DNA of 50,502 bases from Alphaproteobacteria bacterium (GTDB taxonomy: Bacteria; Pseudomonadota; Alphaproteobacteria; SHVW01). The DNA is taken from the NCBI GenBank assembly GCA_016869645.1, contig VGDO01000017.1, positions 1 through 50,502 of the forward strand. Reading direction: 5' to 3'. A model generated the notes under the pieces. The model was not told where the DNA came from, did no database searches, and was given only the letters and a program-made list of their open reading frames with translations. Position 1 is the stretch's first letter; the number at the start of each line of letters is the position of its first letter. Positions 8,597 through 16,810 of the stretch are shown piece after piece. The translations under genes were made by a program, and so were the position numbers.

Positions 8597-9390
8597 CAAC
8601 GCCGCGCAACCTGTTCCTCGCCGTGATCCTGTTCGTCGTGTCCATCGCTTTGTGGGAGGGCGGCGTCCGGGGCTTCGAGATCCCGGCCTTCGTGCTGCCC
8701 GCGCCGTCGAGCGTGGCGATGGCCTTCTATCGTGGCGTGGCCAGCGGCCTCTATATCGACCACCTGTGGATCACGCTGATCGAGACCCTGTTGGGTTTCG
8801 TGGTCGGCGCGTCGCTCGGCTTCTGCCTCGGCGCCGCGATCGCGCTCAACCGCTACGTCGAATATTTCCTCTATCCCTACGTCGTGATGTTCCAATCGCT
8901 GCCCAAGGTGGCGCTGGCGCCGCTGATCATCGTGTGGTTCGGCCTCGGCCTCACCTCCAAGGTGATCAACGCCGCGCTGGTTGCCTTCTTCCCGCTCATG
9001 GTCAACACCGTGGTCGGCCTGCGCTCGGCCGACGAAGACCGCGTCAATCTGATGCGCTCGCTGACCGCGACCGAGACGCAGATCTTCTGGAAGCTGCGCC
9101 TGCCCGGTGCGCTGCCCTACCTGATGGCCGGCATCGAGATCGCCATGGTCTTCGCGCTGATCGGCGCGATTGTCGCCGAGTTCGTCGGCGCGGAGCGCGG
9201 CCTGGGCATGCTGATCCAGAGCATGAACTTCACGCTCGACGTGGCCGGCCAGTTCTCGGTGCTGTTCATCCTGGCCGTGCTCGGCCTCGTGCTGAACCGC
9301 TGCGTGCTCTACGTGCGCCGACGCGTGCTGTTCTGGGACGTCACGGAAAAAGCCTATTCGGAACGTCAACTCAAAGGAGATGCGTCATGA
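8593..9390 (+). CDS. ABC transporter permease, SsuC/TauC type
   Basis: A 265-residue inner-membrane protein with about six transmembrane segments. It overlaps the ATPase gene by 4 bases (ATGA). The cytoplasmic coupling loop that docks on the ATPase is visible as the MRSLTATETQIFWKLRLPGALPYLMAG stretch, the EAA-loop equivalent. The N-terminal LPAPSSVAMAFY segment is typical of nitrate/sulfonate/taurine permeases. It ends in a 4-base overlap with the binding-protein gene, whose ribosome-binding site AAAGGAG lies within this coding region. Confidence 0.93.
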   Translation: MTTPRNLFLAVILFVVSIALWEGGVRGFEIPAFVLPAPSSVAMAFYRGVASGLYIDHLWITLIETLLGFVVGASLGFCLGAAIALNRYVEYFLYPYVVMFQSLPKVALAPLIIVWFGLGLTSKVINAALVAFFPLMVNTVVGLRSADEDRVNLMRSLTATETQIFWKLRLPGALPYLMAGIEIAMVFALIGAIVAEFVGAERGLGMLIQSMNFTLDVAGQFSVLFILAVLGLVLNRCVLYVRRRVLFWDVTEKAYSERQLKGDAS

Positions 9391-10463
9391 GGGCGACTTC
9401 ACTCCCGGGCGCCGCACTGCTGGCCGCGCTCGCCATTCTGAGCGCCGCGGAGACGGCAACTGCCCAAACCACGGTCCGCGTCGGCTGGTGCGCGCGCACG
9501 GTCAGCTCCGCCGCGGCGCCCTATGCCATCGCCACCAAGCTCGGTTGGTTCGCCGCCGACGGCATCAAGGTCGAGCTGGTGCCCGTGCCGGGCTCGACCG
9601 ACTGCGTCAAGCTGGTCGCGACCAAGGAACTGGCCTATGCGCTGCCCTCGGTCGAGCCGCTCGCCATCATCCGGTCACAGGGCGTCAAGGCGAAGATGTT
9701 CTACACGGCCTACCAGGGCAACATCTACGGCATCCGCGTGCCGGCCGACAGCCCGGTGCAGAAGATCGCCGAGCTCAAGGGCAAGAAGATCGGCGTCATC
9801 TCCATGGGCTCGGGCGGCGTGCTGGTCGCGCGCGCTCTCGCGGCGACCAACGGCATGAACCCCGACCGCGACGTCTCCATCGTGGTCGCCGGCGAGGGCG
9901 CGCAGACAGCGGCCCTGCTGCGCAGCAAGCAGATCGATGCGCTGAGCCAGTTCGACACTCAGTACGCGCTGGTCGAGATTGCCGGCGTGGCGCTGCGCGC
10001 GCTCGACAACGAATCGATCCAGAGCTTCCCGTCGAATGCCTTTCTGGCGCTCGAAGAGACGATCGCGGCGAAGCGCAGTGAGGCGGTCGCGCTCGGCGCC
10101 AACTACGCGCGCGGCACGATCTTCGCGATGGCCAATCCCGAGGCCGCCATCCGCATCCTCTACGAGGTCTACCCGCAGACCAAGCCGACCGGCAAGGACG
10201 AGGCGACCGCGATCCGCGACGACATCAAGACGCTGATGGCGCGCGCCGAGAATTGGCGGCTCGAGAAGGGCGGCGTCAAGCGCTGGGGCGAGAGCTCGGA
10301 GGCCAACTACGCCGCCTATGTCGACTTCATGCTGAAATGGGACGTGATCAAACAGAAGGTCGATGCCAAAGACCTGATCACCAACGAGCTGATCGCCGAC
10401 ATCAACAGCCGCTTCGACCCGGCCAAGGTCGCGGCCGAGGCGAAGGCGTACAAGACGAACTGA
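9387..10463 (+). CDS. ABC transporter substrate-binding protein, NMT1/SsuA type
   Basis: A 358-residue protein with a signal peptide predicted to be cleaved after ATA (near residue 26). The mature domain starts with VRVGWCARTVSSAAAPYAIATKLGWF and contains the family's KLVATKELAYALPSVEPLAI and KGKKIGVISMGSGGVLVARA segments. NMT1/SsuA-like proteins deliver small organic anions or precursors (sulfonates, aromatic acids, pyrimidines) to a SsuBC-type translocator; the ligand here is not inferable. AAAGGAG, 6 bases before the ATG, gives a strong start. A pair of inverted repeats follows the stop codon. Confidence 0.92.
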   Translation: MRATSLPGAALLAALAILSAAETATAQTTVRVGWCARTVSSAAAPYAIATKLGWFAADGIKVELVPVPGSTDCVKLVATKELAYALPSVEPLAIIRSQGVKAKMFYTAYQGNIYGIRVPADSPVQKIAELKGKKIGVISMGSGGVLVARALAATNGMNPDRDVSIVVAGEGAQTAALLRSKQIDALSQFDTQYALVEIAGVALRALDNESIQSFPSNAFLALEETIAAKRSEAVALGANYARGTIFAMANPEAAIRILYEVYPQTKPTGKDEATAIRDDIKTLMARAENWRLEKGGVKRWGESSEANYAAYVDFMLKWDVIKQKVDAKDLITNELIADINSRFDPAKVAAEAKAYKTN

Positions 10464-10473
10464 TGCGCGCTCT

Positions 10474-10569
10474 CTCCCTCGCGCAAGAGCGCGGAGGAGG
10501 GTCGGGGTGGGGCCTAGCGGTTGGTGTCCGATTCCCTGCGGACCCCCTCCTCGGTCCTCCCCCGCTAGG
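10474..10569. repeat. Intergenic inverted-repeat cluster after the binding-protein gene
   Basis: Two structures fill the 135-base gap. A hairpin pairs CTCCCTCGCGC (10474-10484) with GCGCGGAGGAG (10489-10499) around an AAGA loop, with nine of eleven Watson-Crick pairs. A second, wider repeat pairs CCTAGCGG (10513-10520) with CCGCTAGG (10562-10569). The composition resembles dispersed REP-like elements of alphaproteobacteria, and it may also trim or stabilise the upstream transporter mRNA. Confidence 0.7.
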
Positions 10570-10598
10570 AATCGGGGGCGGAAGTCGGAAAGCGGAAA

Positions 10599-11363
10599 AT
10601 GAGCAAGACCATCATCGTCGAGACCGATGGGCCGGTGCGCGTGCTGACGCTCAACCGGCCCGAGCGGCTGAATGCGCTCGATACCGGCGTGCGTGGCGAG
10701 GTCGGCCAGCTGCTGCGCGCGGCCGAACGCGATCCGGCCGTGCGCGCGGTCGTGCTGACCGGCGCCGGCGAGCGTGCCTTCTGCGCCGGCCAGGACCTCA
10801 ACGAGAGCGCCGCACTCAAGCCCGAGGACGGGCCGCGCTGGATGGCGTCATGGAAGGCCTATTTCACCGCGGTGTCGTCCTTCACCAAGCCACTCGTCGC
10901 GGCACTCAACGGTGTGACGGCCGGCGCCGGGCTCGAGACCGCGCTGCTGTGCCACATCCGGCTGGCCCAGCCGGCAACGCGGCTGATCATGGCCGAAGTC
11001 GATGTCGGCCTGCCCGCCGTGGTCGGCGGCTTTCTGCTGCAAACTCATCTGGGCGTCAGCCGCGCCAACGAGATCACGCTGACCGGCCGCACGATTCTCG
11101 CCGAGGAGGGCCGCGCGATCGGCATTCTCAAGGAGATCGTGCCGGCCGAGCGGCTGATGGCGCGCACGCTCGAGGTCGCGCGCGAGCTCGCGGCCAAGCC
11201 GCCCGAGGCGATGCGCCTCAACCTCGTGCGCTTCCGCACGCTGCTGCGCCGCGGCCTCGCCGAAGCCGAGCGCGCCTCGGTCCGCCTGCAGAAGCAGGCG
11301 GTCGCGACCGGCGAGCCGCAGAAGGTCATGGCCGACTTCCTCGCCCGCCGGAAGCGCCGCTAG
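10599..11363 (+). CDS. Enoyl-CoA hydratase/isomerase (crotonase) family protein
   Basis: A 254-residue protein of standard crotonase length. The oxyanion-hole segments are AFCAGQDL (60-67) and NGVTAGAGLE (104-113). Both catalytic glutamates of hydratases have counterparts, E113 (GLETALL) and E133 (MAEVDVGLP), so hydratase activity is plausible. The pattern resembles PaaG/PaaB-type proteins as much as short-chain hydratases. It follows the ABC importer and precedes a second crotonase gene, suggesting beta-oxidation-like processing of an imported acid after CoA activation. Confidence 0.88.
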   Translation: MSKTIIVETDGPVRVLTLNRPERLNALDTGVRGEVGQLLRAAERDPAVRAVVLTGAGERAFCAGQDLNESAALKPEDGPRWMASWKAYFTAVSSFTKPLVAALNGVTAGAGLETALLCHIRLAQPATRLIMAEVDVGLPAVVGGFLLQTHLGVSRANEITLTGRTILAEEGRAIGILKEIVPAERLMARTLEVARELAAKPPEAMRLNLVRFRTLLRRGLAEAERASVRLQKQAVATGEPQKVMADFLARRKRR

Positions 11364-11425
11364 CGCAATCCCGGCCATTCCACTTTAATTGGGACCGGAG
11401 TCGATCTTCCCTGATTGCAGATCCG

Positions 11426-11453
11426 GTAGGGGCACGGCATGCCGTGCCCCTAC
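11426..11453. repeat. Perfect 28-bp palindrome
   Basis: Every base from 11426 to 11453 pairs with its mirror: left arm GTAGGGGCACGGCA, right arm its exact complement, with no loop. It lies between the two crotonase genes, 40 bases before the start of the second. A related hairpin sharing the GTAGGGGC edge occurs near 47506. This looks like a dispersed palindromic element and may act as a transcript end or attenuator; no T-run follows it. Confidence 0.9.
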
Positions 11454-11492
11454 ATCCTCGCAGTCCTCAACCAACCGGAGCAGCAAACCGCC

Positions 11493-12311
11493 ATGGCCGA
11501 ACCTGTCATCAAGACGCGCGTCGACGGGCGCGTCGGTGTCATCACCTTCAATCGCCCCGACGTGCTCAATGCCTTCAACGGCGCACTCGTCGAGCAGGTC
11601 AACCAGGCCATGGCCGATTTCACCCGCGACGAGTCGGTGCTCGCCATCGTCGTGCATGGCGAGGGACGCGCCTTCTCGGCCGGCTTCGATCTCAAGGAGT
11701 CGGCGCTGCGCAACACGACCGGCACGGACCAGTGGCGCCGGCTGCTCGAGATCGACTTCGACTTCATCATGCAGTTCTGGGATTGCCCGAAGCCGACGGT
11801 CGCCGCCGTGCACGGCTTTTGTCTCGCCGGCGCCTTCGAGCTGGCGCTTTGCTGCGACATCACCGTCGCCGCCGCCGGCACCCGCTTCGGCGAGCCCGAG
11901 GCGCGCTTCGGCTCGGGCATCATCTGCATGCTGCTGCCCTATGCGACTTCGCCGAAATTCGCCAAGGAGCTGCTGCTGACCGGCAATGACCGGGTCGACG
12001 CCGAGCGCGCCCACCTCATGGGCATCGTCAACCACGTGGTCCCGGAGGGACAGCATCTCGACAGGGCGATGGAGCTGGCACGCGACCTGTGTGCCGCCGC
12101 GCCGCTTTCGGTTCAGCTGACCAAGCGCGCCATCAACCGCAGCTTCGACATGATGGGCCTGCGCCAGGCGCTGCTGGCCGCGCTCGATGTCGACGTGATC
12201 ATCGAGAGCACGGGCGGCGCCGAGCGCCAGGAGTTCAACCGCATCCGCCGCGAGCAGGGCCTGAAGGCCGCGCTCGCCTGGCGCGATGCGAAATTCGCCG
12301 GAAAAGCCTGA
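11493..12311 (+). CDS. Enoyl-CoA hydratase/isomerase (crotonase) family protein
   Basis: A 272-residue crotonase. The start at ATG 11493 begins MAEPVIKTRVDGRV, the expected N-terminus; an earlier in-frame ATG lies inside the 28-bp palindrome and is unlikely. Oxyanion-hole segments are AFSAGFDLKES (60-70) and HGFCLAGAFELAL (107-119). Catalytic glutamate positions are E116 and E136 (FGEPEARFG). The GSGIICMLLPY segment replaces the usual GxxPGxGGTQ loop, so the substrate pocket differs from that of classical hydratases. It belongs with the upstream crotonase gene, 129 bases away. Confidence 0.88.
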   Translation: MAEPVIKTRVDGRVGVITFNRPDVLNAFNGALVEQVNQAMADFTRDESVLAIVVHGEGRAFSAGFDLKESALRNTTGTDQWRRLLEIDFDFIMQFWDCPKPTVAAVHGFCLAGAFELALCCDITVAAAGTRFGEPEARFGSGIICMLLPYATSPKFAKELLLTGNDRVDAERAHLMGIVNHVVPEGQHLDRAMELARDLCAAAPLSVQLTKRAINRSFDMMGLRQALLAALDVDVIIESTGGAERQEFNRIRREQGLKAALAWRDAKFAGKA

Positions 12312-12325
12312 ACCGGTGAAGCGAC

Positions 12326-12652
12326 TCAGAGGATGTCGAAGCAGTGGTCCTTGTCGCCGGCCGGCTTGAAGCGCAGCACGCTGCCGCCGGTCGCGATGGA
12401 ACGCTCACCGGCATTGTGGAGCGTGTAGAACTCCTCCCGCCGATTCGGGCGCTGGACCCTGAGCACCGCAGACGTGGCGTTAATCGACGCGCGATCGATG
12501 ACCAGCGTGTACTCCTGTCCCTTGCGCTTCAACTGGATCGGCTTACCGGGGCAGACAGTATCGCGAAGAATGGGCGCCGCAGCCTGGGCCGGGGGGCCAG
12601 CAAGCGCCAGGACGGCGACCGTGGAAACGAAGCACATGCGCACAAACGACAT
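12326..12652 (-). CDS. Small secreted protein of unknown function
   Basis: A 108-residue protein with a clear Sec signal peptide (hydrophobic STVAVLALAG, cleavage after AQA near 24). The mature part of about 84 residues holds two cysteines, Cys34 and Cys104, near its two ends, suggesting a disulphide that closes a small beta-rich domain. I recognise no family. It converges with the second crotonase gene (14-base gap) and is divergent from the NUDIX gene. Confidence 0.75.
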   Translation of the reverse strand: MSFVRMCFVSTVAVLALAGPPAQAAAPILRDTVCPGKPIQLKRKGQEYTLVIDRASINATSAVLRVQRPNRREEFYTLHNAGERSIATGGSVLRFKPAGDKDHCFDIL

Positions 12653-12891
12653 TACAATCTTCCCTTCTTGTGTTGGCGAGTTGGCCCACGCATCACCATT
12701 ATCGTTCCAAACCGCTTAAGTTTTCGTGAAGGCTGAGGTCAACCAGAAATTCAGCGCATGTCCGCAAGCCCAAGATTTCTCTCGCATTGCGATCGATCGC
12801 GGCGACTCGTCGCACGCTTGTGGAATACTGCGTTTGAAAAGAATTTGATCGATCGATTCGGGGCGACTCGGACTTATCCTCGCCATTCAAC

Positions 12892-13650
12892 ATGACGACC
12901 GCGACAATTCGCCCCCGACCCGCTCGTCCCCGCTTGGCCGCAAGCCTGATTCTCCTGCGCAGCAACGCGGGAACGCTTGAAGTGTTGATCGGACGGCGTC
13001 TGTCACGTGCGCGGTTCATGCCGGATATGTACGTCTTTCCAGGTGGGCGCATCAGTGCGGACGATCACAGGCCCTGGCCAAGAGATTGGGGGCGAGGAGA
13101 ATCGCGCGGCGGCGAAGCGACGCGGGCGCCGTCGTTGCCTGCGCATGTCGCGCGCGCCGCGCTGCGCGAGACATTCGAGGAAACCGGTTTGCTGATCGGC
13201 GATCGAGCGGTCGCCGCCGCAAGCGAATCGCCGCCCGACGATCCGATGGCTTTGGCCTATCGTGCCGCCGGACTTGTCCCCGCGCTCGATCAACTGAGAT
13301 ATGTCGGCCGCGCGATCACGCCGCCCTCGTCGCCGATGCGCTTCAACACCTGCTTTTTTCATGCCGATGGCACGCAGGTGATCGCGGCGGGAACGGCCTC
13401 CGGCGAGCTCGACGACCTGCACTGGCGCGCGCTCGACGCGATCGATGCGCTGAAGATGGCCAAAGTGTCGCGCTTCATGCTCGAGCGCGCGGCCGCGCTG
13501 CACGGCGGCATGGCGTCATCCGCCGCGCCACTCTATCGCTGGGTGCGCGGCGCGGTGCGAATCGGCCCCGACCCCTACCTTTTGCGCTCCGGTGTGGCGA
13601 ACGGCAGGCCGAGCAGCGCACGCCGCTTGAGCCAGGGACAGGGCCGGTAG
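12892..13650 (+). CDS. NUDIX hydrolase, NUDT19/CoA-diphosphatase-like
   Basis: A 252-residue protein. The Nudix signature is split: FPGGR at 49-53 and RETFEETG at 92-99, with roughly 35 extra residues between the glycine pair and the REx block where ordinary Nudix boxes have about 12. This insertion, together with the later MRFNTCFFHAD segment, is typical of the NUDT19/NUDT7-like group that hydrolyses CoA and acyl-CoA to phosphopantetheine derivatives. The neighbouring acyl-CoA genes fit such a role, but substrate is inferred. Its 3' end overlaps the converging 3-hydroxyacyl-CoA dehydrogenase gene by 76 bases. Confidence 0.85.
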   Translation: MTTATIRPRPARPRLAASLILLRSNAGTLEVLIGRRLSRARFMPDMYVFPGGRISADDHRPWPRDWGRGESRGGEATRAPSLPAHVARAALRETFEETGLLIGDRAVAAASESPPDDPMALAYRAAGLVPALDQLRYVGRAITPPSSPMRFNTCFFHADGTQVIAAGTASGELDDLHWRALDAIDALKMAKVSRFMLERAAALHGGMASSAAPLYRWVRGAVRIGPDPYLLRSGVANGRPSSARRLSQGQGR

Positions 13651-15098
13651 CGGTCGTCGCCAGTGAAGGCGTGCAGCCCTTCCAGCAGAGCGAGGGTGGT
13701 GCGCCCGCCCAGCCGATCGCCGCCTTCGAGCGGCCCGACCGGATAGTTGAGGCCGAGCTTCATGGCGAGATCGACATCGGCGCCGCTGGCGATGCCCTGC
13801 TGGCAGATCTCCGCACCCAGATTGGCGATCACGGCTTGGATGCGCGGCATCACGAAACCCGGAGAGTCATTGACGCGCACAACCTTCACGCCGTCGGCCG
13901 CGACCAGCGCCATGACCTGGTCGACCGCGGCGGGGTCGGCGCCCGGAGGCGCCATCACCGTGCGCCGCTTGGACCAACCCATGATCGTGTCGACCGCGAC
14001 GGTCCGTGTCGGATCCGTGCCCTGGCGCAGTGCGGTCGCCGTCGCATCCTCGGCAAGCGGCGCTACGAGGACGAGCACGCCCGTGCCCGGCCGCTCGCCA
14101 TTGTCGATCGCGACACCGGCCGCCCCGGCGAGCGCAGCGAGCCGGTCGCGCGCGGCGGCGTCATGCCCCCAGAGCCAGACCCGCGCCGGCTTGGCCTGCG
14201 GCGGAGCGGGCTCGGCCGGCAGCTCGGGCTTGCCATCCGGGCCATAGGCATAGAAGCCGCGGCCGGTCTTGCGGCCGAGCTGGCCCGCCTCGTACATCTG
14301 CCGGTGCAGCCAGGTGCTGCGATAGCGCGCATCGCCGAAGAACTGCACGAAGAGCTCGTTGGTGGCCGGGAAATTGACGTCCATTCCGGTCAGGTCCATG
14401 AGCTCGAACGGCCCCATGCGGAAGCCGCCGGCATCGCGCGCGATGCGGTCGATATCGGCGAACGACGCGACGCTCTCCTGCACGAGGCGGAGCGCCTCGG
14501 TCGTGTAGGCGCGGCCGCCGTGATTGACGAGGAAGCCGGGGCTGTCCTTGACGCGCACCGGCGTCCGGCCCATGCGACGGCCCAGCTCCATCAGCAGGTC
14601 GATGGCGGCGGGATCCGTGCGTGGTCCGGCGATCACCTCGACCAGCGCCATCAAGGGCACGGGATTGAAGAAGTGCATGCCGGCAATGCGGGCCGGATGC
14701 CTGCACTTGGCGCCAACCGCGGTCACCAGCAACGAGGAGGTGTTGGTGGCGATCACGGTTTCGGGACGGCACAGCCCGTCGAGCTCGGCAAACACCTGCT
14801 GCTTGATCGCCAGATTTTCGACGATCGCCTCGATGATCACCTGGGCCGCGGCGAGCCCCGCCATGCCGTCGACGAGGCGGATGCGGCGCGCCGCCGCCTC
14901 GGCATCGGCCGCGGACATCTGCCCTTTCTCCGCTGCGCGCGCGAGCATCTTTGCGGCAAACGACCGCCCCTCCTCCGCCGCGCCCGGCTGACTGTCGGCC
15001 AGCAGCACATCGATGCCGCCCTGCGCGGCGACCTGCGCGATGCCGCGGCCCATATTGCCGGCGCCCAGAACGCCCAGCGTGAAGCCAGGCCCGATCAT
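13575..15098 (-). CDS. 3-hydroxyacyl-CoA dehydrogenase, long PaaH-like form
   Basis: A 507-residue enzyme. The NAD-binding motif is GAGNMG (12-17). The catalytic segment is TNTSSLLVTA (118-127) with H142 in HFFNPVP and E154. The 3HCDH C-terminal domain follows (DSPGFLVN) and is then partly repeated near residues 400-490 (VNDSPGFVMPRI), which gives the roughly 500-residue length seen in PaaH-type 3-hydroxyadipyl-CoA dehydrogenases rather than the 280-residue short-chain enzyme. It oxidises a 3-hydroxyacyl-CoA to the 3-keto form. Its start overlaps the stop of the methyltransferase gene by 4 bases, so they form an operon. Confidence 0.92.
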   Translation of the reverse strand: MIGPGFTLGVLGAGNMGRGIAQVAAQGGIDVLLADSQPGAAEEGRSFAAKMLARAAEKGQMSAADAEAAARRIRLVDGMAGLAAAQVIIEAIVENLAIKQQVFAELDGLCRPETVIATNTSSLLVTAVGAKCRHPARIAGMHFFNPVPLMALVEVIAGPRTDPAAIDLLMELGRRMGRTPVRVKDSPGFLVNHGGRAYTTEALRLVQESVASFADIDRIARDAGGFRMGPFELMDLTGMDVNFPATNELFVQFFGDARYRSTWLHRQMYEAGQLGRKTGRGFYAYGPDGKPELPAEPAPPQAKPARVWLWGHDAAARDRLAALAGAAGVAIDNGERPGTGVLVLVAPLAEDATATALRQGTDPTRTVAVDTIMGWSKRRTVMAPPGADPAAVDQVMALVAADGVKVVRVNDSPGFVMPRIQAVIANLGAEICQQGIASGADVDLAMKLGLNYPVGPLEGGDRLGGRTTLALLEGLHAFTGDDRYRPCPWLKRRALLGLPFATPERKR

Positions 15099-15886
15099 CG
15101 CGATGCTTTCCGAATGCGCACGATGGTCATCAGCGCGCCTTTCTTACTGCGATCGCGCGGCTCGTGCCGGAACGGCACCTCGTCGACATGCTCGCCGAAC
15201 AGCCGAAGCAGCTCCTCGACCGACTGGTAGGGGTGCGTCCCCTCTTTCACCGCGGTCTCGAAATCGGCGTGACCAGGCGGAATGCGCGTCAGCCCCAACG
15301 CAATCAGCCCGCCCGGACGCGTCACGCGGATCATCTCGCCGACGGCGCGCGCGTGATCGCGGCTATAGGGCAAGGTCCAGCCGCAGGTCAGCGCGTCGAA
15401 ACTGTCGTCGGGAAAGGGTATCGCGTGCATGTCGCCGACATCGACCAGCGGCGAATTGCTGATCAGGTCGATCGCCTTGATGTTGTCGGGGGTCAAGCCC
15501 AGGCCGATGAGCAGCAGCAACTCCATCTCGTTGCGCGGACCGACCGACAGAAGCCTGACCGAATCCATCTGCGTCGCGATCGGGTCGATCGAAATCAACG
15601 GCAGGATCAGGCGCGACACCTGGCCCTCCACGAACTGGTCCATCTTTTCCTGGTTCCAGTCGAGCGTGTAGGAGATCGAGGTGGCCGGCGTGGCGGCGAC
15701 CTTGTCTTGTCTGCGGAAATAGGCGGCACGCCGCTGCGCGGCGAATTGGCGGAATTTGGCGATCAGGAAAAGCTGCTGGGGCTTCTGAAGCAGGTCGGAG
15801 AACACCGCGTTCCATTCCTGCTGGGTCAGCGGAAGCGTGTATTTTTCCGGCACTGGTTTTGCCTTGGCTTGCTCGGCTTCGGCCAT
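15095..15886 (-). CDS. Class I SAM-dependent methyltransferase-like protein
   Basis: A 263-residue protein from ATG 15886; an extended reading to 15973 has an Arg/Cys-rich, unconvincing N-terminus and runs through the putative promoter motif. Residues 110-210 look like a Methyltransf_11 domain: LLSVGPRNEMELLLL (motif I variant), VDVGDMHAIPFPDDSFDALTCGWTLPY and VTRPGGLIALG. The motif I glycine pattern (VGPRNE) departs from the usual GxGxG, so cofactor binding may be altered. Function is unknown. The N-terminal 100 residues have no domain I can name. It is co-transcribed with the downstream dehydrogenase. Confidence 0.78.
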   Translation of the reverse strand: MAEAEQAKAKPVPEKYTLPLTQQEWNAVFSDLLQKPQQLFLIAKFRQFAAQRRAAYFRRQDKVAATPATSISYTLDWNQEKMDQFVEGQVSRLILPLISIDPIATQMDSVRLLSVGPRNEMELLLLIGLGLTPDNIKAIDLISNSPLVDVGDMHAIPFPDDSFDALTCGWTLPYSRDHARAVGEMIRVTRPGGLIALGLTRIPPGHADFETAVKEGTHPYQSVEELLRLFGEHVDEVPFRHEPRDRSKKGALMTIVRIRKASR

Positions 15887-15925
15887 TCGGCAGCGTGCTC
15901 CCTTGGGCTTTTGTCGCGCGCAGGC

Positions 15926-15935
15926 CAATCTAGCG
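15926..15935 (-). promoter_or_regulatory. Recurrent promoter-like motif upstream of the methyltransferase gene
   Basis: On the minus strand this reads CGCTAGATTG, 40 bases upstream of the ATG at 15886. The same 10-mer recurs at three other places (21340, 25389, 39867), always upstream of a minus-strand gene. TAGATT resembles a -10 hexamer. No clear -35 partner was seen. Confidence 0.5.
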
Positions 15936-16066
15936 ACCGACATCGACCAAGGGCAAGTCGGCTCCGACGCCACGGCCTGGACGCGTCACGACCTGGGCGC
16001 AGATGACATCTTGGCGGCGACGCTTCCGCGCCGCTACTCTCCCTGCCGCCAACAGGGAGGTCGACG

Positions 16067-16810
16067 ATGCGACTTGAGGGCAAAGCAGCGCTCGTTACCG
16101 GCGGTGGCACGGGCTTGGGCCTTGCCGTGGCGAAGCTGTTTCACGCCGAGGGCGCCAAGGTCGCGATCTGCGGCCGGCGCGCCGAGGTGCTCGCCAAGGC
16201 GGCGGCTACCATCGGCCCCGACGTGATCGCCGAGTGCTGCGATGTCACCGACGAGGCCGCCGTCGACGCCATGGTCGCCGCGGTGGCGAGGCAGTTCGGC
16301 CGGCTCGACCTGCTGGTCCACGCCGCCGGCATCCATCCCCAGCGCGCCGACATCGACAAGACCACGCTCGACGGGTTCCGCCAGACCATGGAGGGGAACA
16401 CGACGGCGACCTTCCTGGTCGCGCGAGCCGCGGTGCGGCACATGACTCAAGGCAGCGCCATCGTCGTGATCGGATCGATTGTCGCGCAGCTCGGCTCATC
16501 CAACCGGTTTCCCTATTCGACATCGAAGGCGGCGCTGGTCGGCATGGTCAGGCAGATGGCCGTGTCGCTCGGCCCGCGCGGCATTCGTGTCAACCTCGTG
16601 CAGCCCGGCATGGTCAGGACCGAGATGACCGAGGGGTTGCTCGATTCGATGAAGCCCGAGCAGCTCGAGCGCATGCGCAAGGCCTACCCGCTCGGCCGCT
16701 TCGGCGAGCCCGATGACGTGGCTCAGGCTTGCCTTTACCTGTGCAGCGACGGCGCCGGCTGGGTGACAGGCGTGACGCTCAACGTCGACGGCGGCGTCTC
16801 GCTGCCATGA
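16067..16810 (+). CDS. Short-chain dehydrogenase/reductase (SDR)
   Basis: A 247-residue classical SDR. The cofactor motif is TGGGTGLG (11-18), and the active-site tetrad has counterparts N111, S137, Y150 and K154 (YSTSK). The usual NNAG motif reads HAAG. It carries the PGMVRTEM and VTGVTLNVDGG segments. It oxidises or reduces an alcohol/carbonyl with NAD(P)(H); substrate is unknown, though FabG-like enzymes in such settings act on 3-oxoacyl groups. GGGAGG lies 7 bases before the ATG. It overlaps the acyl-CoA synthetase gene by 4 bases. Confidence 0.92.
   Translation: MRLEGKAALVTGGGTGLGLAVAKLFHAEGAKVAICGRRAEVLAKAAATIGPDVIAECCDVTDEAAVDAMVAAVARQFGRLDLLVHAAGIHPQRADIDKTTLDGFRQTMEGNTTATFLVARAAVRHMTQGSAIVVIGSIVAQLGSSNRFPYSTSKAALVGMVRQMAVSLGPRGIRVNLVQPGMVRTEMTEGLLDSMKPEQLERMRKAYPLGRFGEPDDVAQACLYLCSDGAGWVTGVTLNVDGGVSLP

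Noticed and set aside
11439..11492. Earlier ATG for the second crotonase
   Set aside because: The start lies inside the 28-bp palindrome and adds 18 non-conserved residues; ATG 11493 gives the expected N-terminus.
12789..12870. Two GATCGATCG...GGCGACTCG copies upstream of the NUDIX gene
   Set aside because: The elements are short, the spacing differs between copies (1 and 6 bases), and GATC/CGATCG runs are common in GC-rich DNA. Not strong enough to call.
13086..15230. 714-codon plus-strand frame covering the dehydrogenase
   Set aside because: Antisense to the 3-hydroxyacyl-CoA dehydrogenase and in a different frame from the NUDIX gene; no domain.
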